NCBI GenBank assembly: GCA_036566745.1
Contig: DATCVR010000345.1
Coordinates: forward strand, 1 to 29,409
DNA: 29,409 nucleotides
DNA from: DATCVR01 sp036566745
Lineage (GTDB): Bacteria > Actinomycetota > Actinomycetes > Jiangellales > Jiangellaceae
Direction of reading: 5' to 3'
Below the pieces are notes generated by a model that was given only the letters and a program-made list of their open reading frames with translations, did not search any database and was not told the origin of the DNA. Below are positions 7,386 through 14,718 of this stretch, piece after piece. The first letter of the stretch is position 1. Every line of letters begins with the position of its first letter. Both the position numbers and the translations under genes were made by a program.

Positions 7386-7391
7386 TAACGT
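7386..7391 (+). promoter_or_regulatory. -10 box placed for a leaderless ABC operon mRNA
   Basis: TAACGT ends 7 bases before the ATG at 7399. No Shine-Dalgarno sequence precedes this ATG, so a leaderless transcript is likely. Confidence 0.5.
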
Positions 7392-7398
7392 AGTCCAT

Positions 7399-8427
7399 AT
7401 GACGACCACGATGATCCGCACGCGCGGGCTGACCAGGCACTTCACGGTGAAGAAGCAGACGGTCGAGGCAGTGCGCGGCCTCGATCTCGACGTCCAGGAG
7501 GGCGAGCTGGTCGCCTTGCTCGGACCCAACGGCGCGGGCAAGTCGACGACGCTGCGGATGCTGACCACACTGATCCCGCCCACGTCCGGCACCGCCGAGG
7601 TCGCCGGCCACGACGTCACCCGCGCCCAGCGTGAGGTGCGGGCCCGCATCGGCTACATCGGCCAGGGCAACGGCGCCGGACACAGCCAGCGCGGCCGCGA
7701 CGAGCTTTTCAGCCAGGGTCGCAGCTACGGACTCAAGATCGGCGCCGCGCGCGAGCGGACCGCAGAGCTCATCGCCTCGCTCGACCTGGAGGCCGTGGCC
7801 GACCGCACTGTCTCGGCGCTCTCCGGCGGCCAGCGTCGGCGGCTCGACATCGCCATGGGCCTCATCCACGCACCCGACCTGCTGTTCCTGGACGAGCCGT
7901 CTACCGGGCTCGACCCGCAGAACCGGGCGAACCTCCAGGAACACATCATGAAGCTGCGCGCCGAGCACGGCACCACGATCGTGCTCACCACGCACTACCT
8001 CGACGAGGCCGACTCGATGGCGGAGCGGATCATCGTCGTCGACCACGGGCGGGTCATCGCCGACGACACCCCCGCGCGGCTCAAGGCCGACCACGCCGGC
8101 GACCGCATCACGCTGGGCTTCGACGACACCGAGGCCGCCCGCCGTGCTGCGGTGCGGTCGATGGCCGTGGCGCCGTCCGCCGAGGTCGACCACCTCGGCA
8201 CCTCGATCCAACTCCGGGTGGTCGGCGGCCCCGCGCTGGTGCCCGAGCTGCTCCGCCGCCTCGACGACGACGGCATCCGCGTCACGAGCACCGAGGTCGC
8301 CCGGCCCACGCTCGACGACGTCTTCCTCAACCTCACCGGCCGCAGCCTCCGCGAAGGCGGAGCCGAGCCGGCCGACGCCTCCGCTACCACCACCGACAAC
8401 GACGCCCGTCAGGAGATCGCAGCATGA
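7399..8427 (+). CDS. Drug-type ABC transporter ATP-binding protein
   Basis: A 342-residue ATPase of the DrrA/CcmA-like multidrug export group. Motifs: Walker A GPNGAGKST (42-50), Q-loop Q89, signature LSGGQ (141-145), Walker B LLFLDE (161-166) and switch His199 in TTHYLDEAD. A C-terminal accessory domain includes RPTLDDVFLNLTGR, followed by a disordered acidic tail. Unlike the first exporter's ATPase it keeps the switch histidine, so the two are not a simple recent duplication. The Q-loop region (GQGNGAGHSQRGRDELF) is longer and more Gly-rich than usual. The ATG at 7399 follows a -10 box closely. An in-frame GTG or ATG further upstream would overlap the promoter. It is coupled to the permease by ATGA. 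Confidence 0.93.
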   Translation: MTTTMIRTRGLTRHFTVKKQTVEAVRGLDLDVQEGELVALLGPNGAGKSTTLRMLTTLIPPTSGTAEVAGHDVTRAQREVRARIGYIGQGNGAGHSQRGRDELFSQGRSYGLKIGAARERTAELIASLDLEAVADRTVSALSGGQRRRLDIAMGLIHAPDLLFLDEPSTGLDPQNRANLQEHIMKLRAEHGTTIVLTTHYLDEADSMAERIIVVDHGRVIADDTPARLKADHAGDRITLGFDDTEAARRAAVRSMAVAPSAEVDHLGTSIQLRVVGGPALVPELLRRLDDDGIRVTSTEVARPTLDDVFLNLTGRSLREGGAEPADASATTTDNDARQEIAA

Positions 8428-9188
8428 GCAAGGCAACGGCCGCCGACACTCTGTCCGACACCATCACCGTCTTCAGCCGCGAACTGCGCCCGGTGCTCCG
8501 CAACCCGGTCTCGGTCGTGTTCAGCATGATCCAGCCGCTGGTGTTCCTGGGGCTGTTCGCTCCCCTCCTGCCGGACTCGGTGGGCGGCGAGTCGGCCCTG
8601 CAATGGTTCGTTCCCGGCATCGTCGTGATGTCGTGCCTGTTCGGAGCCTCGATGACCGGCTCGAACCTCCTGTTCGAGATCCAGACCGGCTCGCACGAGC
8701 GGATGCTGGTCACCCCGCTGCGGCGGCCGGCGCTGCTGCTCGGACGGGCGTTGAAGGAGATCGTGCCGATGCTGGCCCAGGCGGTGATCATCGTCGCGGT
8801 GACCATCCCGTTCGGCTTCGAGCTGCACATAGCGGGGACATTGCTGGGGCTGCTGATCCTCGCGGCGTTCTGCGTCGGCGTCGGTGCGCTGTCGTACACG
8901 CTCGCGCTGGCCTCGAAGGACCAGGAGTGGCTGTTCTGGACCGTGCAGCAGACGCTGCTGTTCCCGGTGCTGCTGCTGGCCGGGATGCTCCTGCCGGTCG
9001 AGGGCGGGCCGGGGTGGCTGCAGACGCTGTCGTCGTTCAACCCGCTCACCTACGTCGTCGACGCCGCGCGGATCCTCTTCAACGGCGAGATCGCGTCGAG
9101 CACGGTGGCGTACGGCATCGTCGCAGCGGCGATCGTCGCGGCGTTCGGACTGCTCGTGGGCACGCGGGCGATGCAGCGCTCGGCCTGA
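8424..9188 (+). CDS. ABC-2 type permease of a drug exporter
   Basis: A 254-residue integral membrane protein with about six membrane segments, the usual topology for ABC-2 permeases. Conserved parts are NPVSVVFSMIQPLVFLGLF (first segment), HERMLVTPLRRPALLLGRALKE (coupling loop) and LSSFNPLTYVVDAARILF (before the last segment). Its ATG overlaps the ATPase stop codon (8424-8427). The two proteins should assemble into one exporter, controlled by the divergent WYL protein. It is followed by two hairpins before the convergent methyltransferase gene. Confidence 0.93.
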   Translation: MSKATAADTLSDTITVFSRELRPVLRNPVSVVFSMIQPLVFLGLFAPLLPDSVGGESALQWFVPGIVVMSCLFGASMTGSNLLFEIQTGSHERMLVTPLRRPALLLGRALKEIVPMLAQAVIIVAVTIPFGFELHIAGTLLGLLILAAFCVGVGALSYTLALASKDQEWLFWTVQQTLLFPVLLLAGMLLPVEGGPGWLQTLSSFNPLTYVVDAARILFNGEIASSTVAYGIVAAAIVAAFGLLVGTRAMQRSA

Positions 9189-9208
9189 GCCGTCGGTGGA
9201 TCTCGTCG

Positions 9209-9242
9209 ATCGGTGCCGGTCTCAGATGAGGCCGGCACCGAT
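9209..9242. terminator. Strong hairpin downstream of the ABC permease
   Basis: ATCGGTGCCGG (9209-9219) and CCGGCACCGAT (9232-9242) are perfect 11-bp arms. The loop adds a T-G wobble and CTC/GAG pairs, leaving AGAT at the tip, so the stem reaches about 15 pairs. It begins 20 bases after the permease stop. There is no T tract. Symmetry means it could also end transcription from the opposite side. Confidence 0.75.
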
Positions 9243-9249
9243 GACGTGC

Positions 9250-9307
9250 CTTCTGGAGGGATATCCACCCTTCACCGGGTCGTCAAGGGTGGATAAGCCT
9301 CCAGAAG
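9250..9307. terminator. Long two-part hairpin between convergent genes
   Basis: CTTCTGGAGG (9250-9259) pairs perfectly with CCTCCAGAAG (9298-9307). Inside it TATCCACCCTT (9262-9272) pairs perfectly with AAGGGTGGATA (9285-9295). A GA/AG internal bulge separates the two stems, and the loop is 12 bases. It lies 19 bases after the methyltransferase stop on the minus strand, so it is likely that gene's terminator. The length and perfection (21 pairs) exceed what termination needs, so a structured RNA or repeat element is also possible. Confidence 0.65.
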
Positions 9308-9326
9308 ACGCAGGGGGCGGCAGCCG

Positions 9327-9971
9327 TCAGCGGCGGAATACCAGGGCGTAGTCGCCGGTGAGCCACTCCGGGGCGGAGTCCCAGCACAGGAACGTCTCGC
9401 GCTGGAAGGTGAGGTGCTGCGACACGACGCGGGCGATGTCCCATGCGAGCGGGGTCACCACTCCTTCGTGCGAGATGTTCGCGACGTTGAGGACGGCGTG
9501 GCCGCCGGGGCGCAGCAACTCGGCGACCTGTTTGAACACCCCGCCGATCTCGTCGAGGTAGGTGGCGTAGTCGCCGTCGAGCGTCTCGTAGGCGTTGAGC
9601 GGGTTCTCCGGGTGATCGGTCATCGTCATGTACGGCGGGGACGTCAGGCAGAGCGCGACGGGTTCGTCGATCAGCGCGGAGAGCACCCGAGAGTCGCCGG
9701 CGATCACCGTCGCGGCGGCACCCAGATGGCCGCGGACCAACTCGGCCCGCTCGTCGAGCAGCTCGATCCCGACCGCCCGGCGGCCCATCCGCTCGGCCAC
9801 CACCAGCGTCGTGCCGTACCCCGCGAAGGGGTCGAGCACGAGGTCGCCCGGGTCGGTGTACTCGCCGACGACCGCCTCCACCAGACCCTCGGTGAAATGG
9901 ACGTCCTCGTCGGCACCCTCGCGACGTTCGTGATCCAGGTCAGCACTGCGCAGGGCCATCCACGGCTTCAT
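9327..9971 (-). CDS. Solitary site-specific DNA methyltransferase (N4-C/N6-A type)
   Basis: A 214-residue S-adenosylmethionine-dependent amino-methyltransferase. The AdoMet motif I is DPFAGYGTT (47-55), preceded by a motif X-like HFTEGLVEAVVGEYT and followed by the acidic GIE (E70). Motif IV is TSPPY (110-114), the variant most often seen in cytosine-N4 enzymes. The order X-I-IV is like gamma-class enzymes, and the protein is short, with little room for a target-recognition domain. No restriction endonuclease gene lies beside it, so it is likely an orphan acting in regulation or protection, or a relative acting on RNA. The ATG at 9971 follows a G-rich stretch. It is the last gene of a minus-strand run. 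Confidence 0.82.
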   Translation of the reverse strand: MKPWMALRSADLDHERREGADEDVHFTEGLVEAVVGEYTDPGDLVLDPFAGYGTTLVVAERMGRRAVGIELLDERAELVRGHLGAAATVIAGDSRVLSALIDEPVALCLTSPPYMTMTDHPENPLNAYETLDGDYATYLDEIGGVFKQVAELLRPGGHAVLNVANISHEGVVTPLAWDIARVVSQHLTFQRETFLCWDSAPEWLTGDYALVFRR

Positions 9972-10035
9972 GCCCCCATCGTGCCGCGAACGGCCCGATC
10001 GCGCGCGGCCGGGACCGGCTCTGGACCGGCTCGAA

Positions 10036-10065
10036 GCCCGTCTCTCGAACCGGCTCGGGACGGGC
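10036..10065 (-). terminator. Possible hairpin between hydrolase and methyltransferase genes
   Basis: GCCCGTC (10036-10042) and GACGGGC (10059-10065) can pair, with a 16-base loop. The surrounding 139-base gap also has three copies of ACCGGCTC (10014-10021, 10025-10032, 10049-10056). It may terminate the hydrolase transcript or be a chance GC-rich stem. Confidence 0.35.
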
Positions 10066-10110
10066 GGATGCGCGGTCGGCCCGAGACGCCGGACGACGCC
10101 CTGGCTCGGA

Positions 10111-11478
10111 CTAGCCGTCGAGCAACCACGCCAGGGCGACGGCGGCCGTCCACGACTGGTGGGGACCGCCCAGCGGCTCGCCCGTGACCGGCTCGTAGTA
10201 CTCCGCGAAGCTGCCCTCCCGGAGCTGGTCGAGGGCGGCGTCGCGCAGCGCGGTCGCCGCGCCGGTCTCGCCGCCACGTTCGAGCGCCCAGCCGAGCAGC
10301 CAGGTCATCACCGGCCACACCGGGCCCCGCCAGTACGTGCGCGGACGGAACGCCGGGGACTCCGGGCTCGTGCTGGGCGGCACGGCCCAGCGCAGGCTCG
10401 GGTGCCCGGCCCACCGTGGACCGGTCAACTCGGCCGTCAGCTGCCGGCGCAGCACGTCCGGGGCGCCGGCGATCAACGGCGCGAACCCGGCGATCGTCGC
10501 GGTCCGCAAGGGCTCGCCGGTGCGCACGTCGACATCGGCGGCGAGGCCGGTCGCGTCGTCCACCTGCGCCAGCACCGCCAGCCGGGCCGCCTCGGCCCGA
10601 TCCCGAAGCCAGTCGACAGTAGCCGCGGACCCCTCGGACCACGAGTCCGTGCCGGCGATCGTCAGGTCGGCGAGCAGGTCGGACGCAGCGGCGAAGATCG
10701 CCGTGAACAGCACGTCACCCACCGCGAAGCTGCACGTCTCGCGCATCCGGGCGGGGTCGTAGCCGGCCCGCTTCGCCTCCTCGACGAGCCAGAGGTAACG
10801 GTCGTACTCCGCGTCGCTGGGGCGTTCGGCGGCGTCGGCCACATGGGCGGTGTCCCGCCGGGCGAACGGCTGCAGGTCCGGCCCGACGACCACCCGGCCG
10901 GACGGGCCGTCCCACCGCGGGGAGTTGTCCAGCCCGCTCTCCCAGCCGTGGTGGATGACGACGAGGCCGGTGCCGGGATCGGTGCGGTCATCGGCGAGGA
11001 AGCGGTGCCAGCGGAGCAGCTTGGGTTGGAACGTGGCGAACCACTCCCGCGCGATCTGGGCCTCATCGGCGCCACGCCGGGCCGCGGTCGCCAGGATCTC
11101 GGCAGCCGCCAGGGCGTGCACCGGTGGTTGGGTGATGCCGCTGGTCGCCGGCCGGTCGGGGGCGGCGTCGCTGAGCCGAGCGCACTCCCAACGCCCGGCA
11201 CCGGGAAAGTAGGTGTCCACGGCCGGGTCGAAGACGATGTGCGGAACCATGCCGTTGCCCCACTGACCGGCGAAAAGCGAGTCGAGCTCGAGCGCCGCGC
11301 GCCGTGGATCGAGCCGGGAGAGCCCGATCGCGTTGAACCCGGCGTCCCAGCTCCATTGATGGGGATAGAGCCCAGGTCCGGCCTTGGTGGCCGAGTCGGT
11401 GCTGTTGTCGCGCAGCACGTACGCGGCCCGCGCGGCGATCTCGGCCGGGCCGGACAGGGGCACCGCGTCGGCCGGCAT
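10111..11478 (-). CDS. GH63-family glucosylglycerate/mannosylglycerate hydrolase-like enzyme
   Basis: A 455-residue (alpha/alpha)6-barrel enzyme, close in pattern to the GH63 hydrolases that release glycerate from the compatible solutes glucosylglycerate and mannosylglycerate in mycobacteria and Thermus. Diagnostic motifs are LYPHQWSWDAGF near the N-terminus, MVPHIVF, HHGWESGLDNSPRWD (the general acid is expected to be Asp184), RPSDAEYDRYLWL, TYWRGPVWPVMTWLL and FAEYYEPVTGEPLGGPHQSW (general base Glu426 or Glu429). The chosen ATG at 11478 follows AGGACGAGG and gives an N-terminus like that of homologues; an in-frame ATG at 11493 adds five residues. No glucosylglycerate synthesis gene is adjacent. 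It lies downstream of the HTH_42 gene on the same strand. Cytosolic, with no signal peptide. Confidence 0.85.
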   Translation of the reverse strand: MPADAVPLSGPAEIAARAAYVLRDNSTDSATKAGPGLYPHQWSWDAGFNAIGLSRLDPRRAALELDSLFAGQWGNGMVPHIVFDPAVDTYFPGAGRWECARLSDAAPDRPATSGITQPPVHALAAAEILATAARRGADEAQIAREWFATFQPKLLRWHRFLADDRTDPGTGLVVIHHGWESGLDNSPRWDGPSGRVVVGPDLQPFARRDTAHVADAAERPSDAEYDRYLWLVEEAKRAGYDPARMRETCSFAVGDVLFTAIFAAASDLLADLTIAGTDSWSEGSAATVDWLRDRAEAARLAVLAQVDDATGLAADVDVRTGEPLRTATIAGFAPLIAGAPDVLRRQLTAELTGPRWAGHPSLRWAVPPSTSPESPAFRPRTYWRGPVWPVMTWLLGWALERGGETGAATALRDAALDQLREGSFAEYYEPVTGEPLGGPHQSWTAAVALAWLLDG

Positions 11479-11553
11479 GAACCTCGTCCTCATGGCCCGA
11501 TCGTCTCGTAGGCGACGATGCGACGAGAGGGGCCAGCGGAGGTGCCGCCGCGG

Positions 11554-12639
11554 TCAGAGCAGGCGGGTGACCACCTCGGCGGCGCGGTCAAGGAACCGGC
11601 CGTGGGCGTCGACCTCGGCGTGCAGAGCGGCGGTCTCGGCGGCGTCGAAGGGCCGGTACAACGCCACCTCCACGACCACACGCGACGCCGAGATGGTGCG
11701 CTTCCAGTGCCCGGTCACCTGGGTGTCGAGCAGCAGCACGCCGTTCGCCACCGGCCGCCCGCGCATGGCGTTGGCTCGGTCGGCGAGGTCGAGCAGCGGT
11801 TTGCTCTGGGTGTACCCCACGACGTATTCGTCGTAGCCCTGGAGCATCCGCACTCTCGGCGACGGCGACACGGGAACGGACTCGCGCGGCGCGGCCCAGA
11901 ACGTCATGCCGTGGGCGTCGAGCCGCTCCAGCCGGTCGCCGGCCGCCTCGAGCCCGACCCGCACGTCGGTCGTGGTCCGGCTCGCCCAGGTGGAGCAGTC
12001 CTTGACCGTGGCCGGGCCGTGGCTGGTGAAGTACCGCAGCACCAGCTCGGCGAGCGCGTCGTCGCGGGTGAGGGTCCGCCCGGCCGGTGCGCGCTCGTCG
12101 AGCAGCGCGTAGGTGTGCTGCTTGCCGCGCATCGCACCGCTGCAGACGAGGCCTTCGAGCTCGGCGTGCATGAGGATGTAAGCCAGCCGGAACCGCCGTG
12201 CCTCGATGCCGTCGGCGGCGAGTCGCTCGCCGAGCTCGACCCGGGTCAGCTGTCCGCCGCCGGCCAGCGCCCGCTCGATGATCGTCTCGGTGCGCGCCCG
12301 GGTGACGGCGTCGAGCCCCTCCTGGCGGTACAGCGGCGCGTTGAGCGCATGGACCCGGGGGCCGGTGAGCGTCAGCAACCAGCGGATGTCGTCGGGCAGC
12401 ACGAAGTGCCAGGTAGGGCGGAGCACGTGGGTGCGCAGCACGCGGCCCTCGGCGAACGCCGCGTCGACCGTCGCGTCGGTCACGCCGTTCAGCCGCTGTC
12501 CCACCGCCCATACGGCAGGCGCGTAGTCCTGCGACTGCACGGCGGTCAGCCAGCCGACGACCTCGTCAGGGGCGGCGAACGGTGCGCCGGTGAGCCGGAC
12601 GGTGTGCATCCGCCAGCGGGCGAGCTCGACGGCCTCCAT
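11554..12639 (-). CDS. HTH_42 winged-helix protein (AlkZ/YcaQ-like DNA glycosylase family)
   Basis: A 361-residue protein of the winged-helix family that includes AlkZ and YcaQ, glycosylases that unhook alkylated bases and DNA interstrand crosslinks. The N-terminal AVQSQDYAPAVWAVGQR carries Gln35-Ser36-Gln37, the Q-x-Q catalytic motif of this family. It also has RTHVLRPTWHFV and MLQGYDEYVVGY, the latter typical of the C-terminal part. The length is normal. The ATG at 12639 has a TAGTCT -10 box 8 bases upstream and no ribosome binding site. It lies 28 bases after the AhpD-like gene. Whether it acts as a glycosylase on a specific genotoxin is not shown; many family members have no known substrate. 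Confidence 0.85.
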   Translation of the reverse strand: MEAVELARWRMHTVRLTGAPFAAPDEVVGWLTAVQSQDYAPAVWAVGQRLNGVTDATVDAAFAEGRVLRTHVLRPTWHFVLPDDIRWLLTLTGPRVHALNAPLYRQEGLDAVTRARTETIIERALAGGGQLTRVELGERLAADGIEARRFRLAYILMHAELEGLVCSGAMRGKQHTYALLDERAPAGRTLTRDDALAELVLRYFTSHGPATVKDCSTWASRTTTDVRVGLEAAGDRLERLDAHGMTFWAAPRESVPVSPSPRVRMLQGYDEYVVGYTQSKPLLDLADRANAMRGRPVANGVLLLDTQVTGHWKRTISASRVVVEVALYRPFDAAETAALHAEVDAHGRFLDRAAEVVTRLL

Positions 12640-12647
12640 GGGACCGC

Positions 12648-12653
12648 AGACTA
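12648..12653 (-). promoter_or_regulatory. Candidate -10 box of the HTH_42 gene
   Basis: TAGTCT on the minus strand, 8 bases before the ATG at 12639. It sits inside the 28-base gap after the AhpD-like gene, so the HTH_42 gene may have its own near-leaderless transcript as well as read-through. Confidence 0.4.
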
Positions 12654-12667
12654 ACCGCGCCGGCGGG

Positions 12668-13129
12668 TCAGGGCTGGTAGCTGCCCGGTTCCCAGGGCCG
12701 CGCGGCAGCTCCGATCCGGGTCCAGGCGTTGATCGCCACGAGCACGCTGATCAGACCCGCGATCTCGGCGTCGTCGAAGTGCTTCACCACGTCCGCGTAC
12801 GCCTCGTCCGGGACGTGTCCGTCGCTCACCACGGTGACCGCCTCGGTGAAGGCCAGCGCCGCGCGTTCCCGCTCGGTGAAGAACGGCGCCTCACGCCAGA
12901 CCGGGATGGCGTAGAGGCGCTGCTCGGTCTCGCCTGCGGCGCGGGCGTCCTTGGTGTGCATGTCGACGCAGTAGGAGCATCCGTTGATCTGGGCGGCGTG
13001 GATCTTGACCAGCTCACGCAACGTCGGCTCGACGGTGGCGGATGCCGCCCGCTCGAGCCGGCTCAGAGCCGCGGAGACCTCGGGAACCAGAGCGGCGAAG
13101 TCGAGCCGCGGAGTGTAGGTCGTCGTCAT
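12668..13129 (-). CDS. Carboxymuconolactone decarboxylase / AhpD-like protein
   Basis: A 153-residue helical protein of the AhpD-like group. The active-site motif is Cys51-Ser-Tyr-Cys54 with His58, in NGCSYCVDMHTKDAR, preceded by Glu39, which matches the Glu/Cys/Cys/His layout of alkylhydroperoxidase AhpD. It probably reduces peroxides or shuttles thiol electrons in the cytosol, or is a member without defined substrate. The ATG at 13129 lies 7 bases after a TATCGT box; an in-frame GTG at 13135 is closer to the box and less likely. The gene diverges from the MocR regulator across 47 bases, so control by it is likely. Confidence 0.9.
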   Translation of the reverse strand: MTTTYTPRLDFAALVPEVSAALSRLERAASATVEPTLRELVKIHAAQINGCSYCVDMHTKDARAAGETEQRLYAIPVWREAPFFTERERAALAFTEAVTVVSDGHVPDEAYADVVKHFDDAEIAGLISVLVAINAWTRIGAAARPWEPGSYQP

Positions 13130-13136
13130 GCCCACG

Positions 13137-13142
13137 ACGATA
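13137..13142 (-). promoter_or_regulatory. -10 box placed for a leaderless AhpD-like mRNA
   Basis: TATCGT on the minus strand, 7 bases before the ATG at 13129. It is within a 47-base region shared with the divergent MocR promoter. Confidence 0.5.
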
Positions 13143-13143
13143 T

Positions 13144-13156
13144 GGCTGGATCAGCC
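13144..13156. promoter_or_regulatory. Inverted repeat between two facing -10 boxes
   Basis: GGCTG-GAT-CAGCC, perfect 5-bp arms, lies between the divergent -10 boxes at 13137-13142 and 13163-13168. A protein bound here, most likely the adjacent MocR regulator, would affect both promoters. Confidence 0.4.
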
Positions 13157-13162
13157 CAGGGA

Positions 13163-13168
13163 TATAGT
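13163..13168 (+). promoter_or_regulatory. -10 box of the MocR gene
   Basis: TATAGT, close to consensus, ends 8 bases before the ATG at 13177 and 5 bases before an in-frame GTG at 13174. The transcript should begin at about 13175, so translation would start almost at the 5' end. Confidence 0.5.
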
Positions 13169-13176
13169 CCATTGTG

Positions 13177-14643
13177 ATGGAGGATTCGTGGGCCATTTCT
13201 GACGCTGGGCCGGAGCCCGGCGGGTCCGACCTGTACCTCGACCTCCACCTCAACGCCCGGCTCGACCCAGGTGCGCCGGGCTTGCGGGCGCAGCTCGAAC
13301 ACGCCTTGCGCGACGCCGTACGCACCGGCCGCCTCGCCGCCTTGACCCGCCTCCCGTCGTCGCGATCGCTCGCCCGCGACCTCGGCATCGCCCGCAACAC
13401 CGTCGCCGACGCGTACGCGCAGCTCGTGGCCGAGGGTTGGCTGACCGCCCGGCAGGGGGCAGGCACCCGCGTCGCCGAGCGGATCGCGCCGGATCACCAC
13501 GCGCCGTCGTCGACCCGGGTGCCGGAGGCGCGAGCCGAGTCCGCTCGCTACGACCTCGGCCCCGGCTCACCGGACCTGTCGTCGTTCCCGCGAGCCGCCT
13601 GGCTCTCGGCTACCCGCCGGGCGATCACCGCCGCGCCCAGCGACGCGTTCGGTTACCCCGATCCGCGCGGTCGCCCCGAACTGCGCCAGGCCGTCGCGCA
13701 GTACCTGGCCCGTGCCCGCGGGGTCCGCGCGAGCATCGCGAACGTCGTCGTCTGCTCGGGATACGCCGACGGGCTGGCGCTGCTGAGCACGACGCTGCGG
13801 GCCACGGGCCTGACGACCCTGGCCGTCGAGTCGTTCGGGCTCGACGTCCACCGGCGCATCGTCGAGGTGGCCGGGCTCGACACCGTCCCGCTGACCGTCG
13901 ACGACCATGGCGCCCGCATCGACGAGCTGCCCGGTGGGCCGGCCGACGCGGTGTTGCTGACGCCGGCCCATCAGTTCCCGCGAGGCGTCCCGCTGGCACC
14001 CGGGCGACGATCGGCGGTGATCGACTGGGCCCGTTCCACCGGAGGCCTGGTCATCGAGGACGACTACGACGGCGAGTTCCGCTACGACCGCCAGCCCGTG
14101 GGTGCCCTGCAGAGCCTCGATCCGGACCGGGTCGTCTACGCGGGGACGGTCAGCAAGAGCCTGGCACCCGGGGTGCGGCTGGGCTGGCTCGTCATGCCGT
14201 CGTGGCTGGCCGGGCCGGTGATCGCCACCAAGAGCACCGCCCAGGCCCACAGCGGGGTCATCGACCAGCTGGCCCTGGCCGACCTCGTCGACTCCGGCGC
14301 CTACGACCGTCACGTCCGGCGCTCCCGGCTGCACTACCGCCGCCGGCGCGACCGCCTCACAACCGCGCTGGCCGAACGCGCCCCCGGCGTGCGAGTCCGA
14401 GGCATCTCAGCAGGCCTGCACGTCCTGGTCGAGCTCGACGAGCCCGAGGACGACGTCGAGGCGCGCGCCGCCCCGCATGGACTCGTCGTACGGGGCCTGG
14501 ACCGCTACCGGCACCCGGCTGCGCCACCTGCGGCACCGGCGCTCGTCCTCGGCTACGCCACCCCGCCTGAGCACGCCTTCGCCGGTGCGCTGGACGCCCT
14601 GAGCGCCACGCTCGCGCCACGACGCCCCGCGCGCCGGACCTGA
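13177..14643 (+). CDS. MocR-type regulator (GntR HTH fused to aminotransferase-like domain)
   Basis: A 488-residue protein. Residues about 30-100 are a GntR winged helix (LPSSRSLARDLGIARNTVADAY, then EGWLTARQGAGTRV). Residues about 125-480 are a fold-type I aminotransferase domain that binds pyridoxal phosphate, with Lys327 in TVSKSLAPGVRLGW as the expected Schiff-base lysine. Other conserved pieces are FGYPDPRG, LTPAHQFPRG and IEDDYDGEFRYD. Members sense PLP or amine ligands and usually control neighbouring genes. It is divergent from the AhpD-like gene with a shared palindrome, so that gene and possibly the following minus-strand genes are likely targets. An alternative GTG start is one codon upstream. 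Confidence 0.93.
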   Translation: MEDSWAISDAGPEPGGSDLYLDLHLNARLDPGAPGLRAQLEHALRDAVRTGRLAALTRLPSSRSLARDLGIARNTVADAYAQLVAEGWLTARQGAGTRVAERIAPDHHAPSSTRVPEARAESARYDLGPGSPDLSSFPRAAWLSATRRAITAAPSDAFGYPDPRGRPELRQAVAQYLARARGVRASIANVVVCSGYADGLALLSTTLRATGLTTLAVESFGLDVHRRIVEVAGLDTVPLTVDDHGARIDELPGGPADAVLLTPAHQFPRGVPLAPGRRSAVIDWARSTGGLVIEDDYDGEFRYDRQPVGALQSLDPDRVVYAGTVSKSLAPGVRLGWLVMPSWLAGPVIATKSTAQAHSGVIDQLALADLVDSGAYDRHVRRSRLHYRRRRDRLTTALAERAPGVRVRGISAGLHVLVELDEPEDDVEARAAPHGLVVRGLDRYRHPAAPPAAPALVLGYATPPEHAFAGALDALSATLAPRRPARRT

Positions 14644-14718
14644 CCGTCGCGCGACAGCGCCGAGCGAACGTTCCGAATCGCCGTGGAACCGCAGGTCACG
14701 GAGGTGCGTCGAAGTGAC

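Noticed and set aside
9287..9297. DnaA-box-like TTATCCACC on the minus strand
   Set aside because: It is one copy (with an imperfect partner) forced by the hairpin at 9250-9307; no cluster of boxes or AT-rich unwinding region is near, so an origin is not supported.
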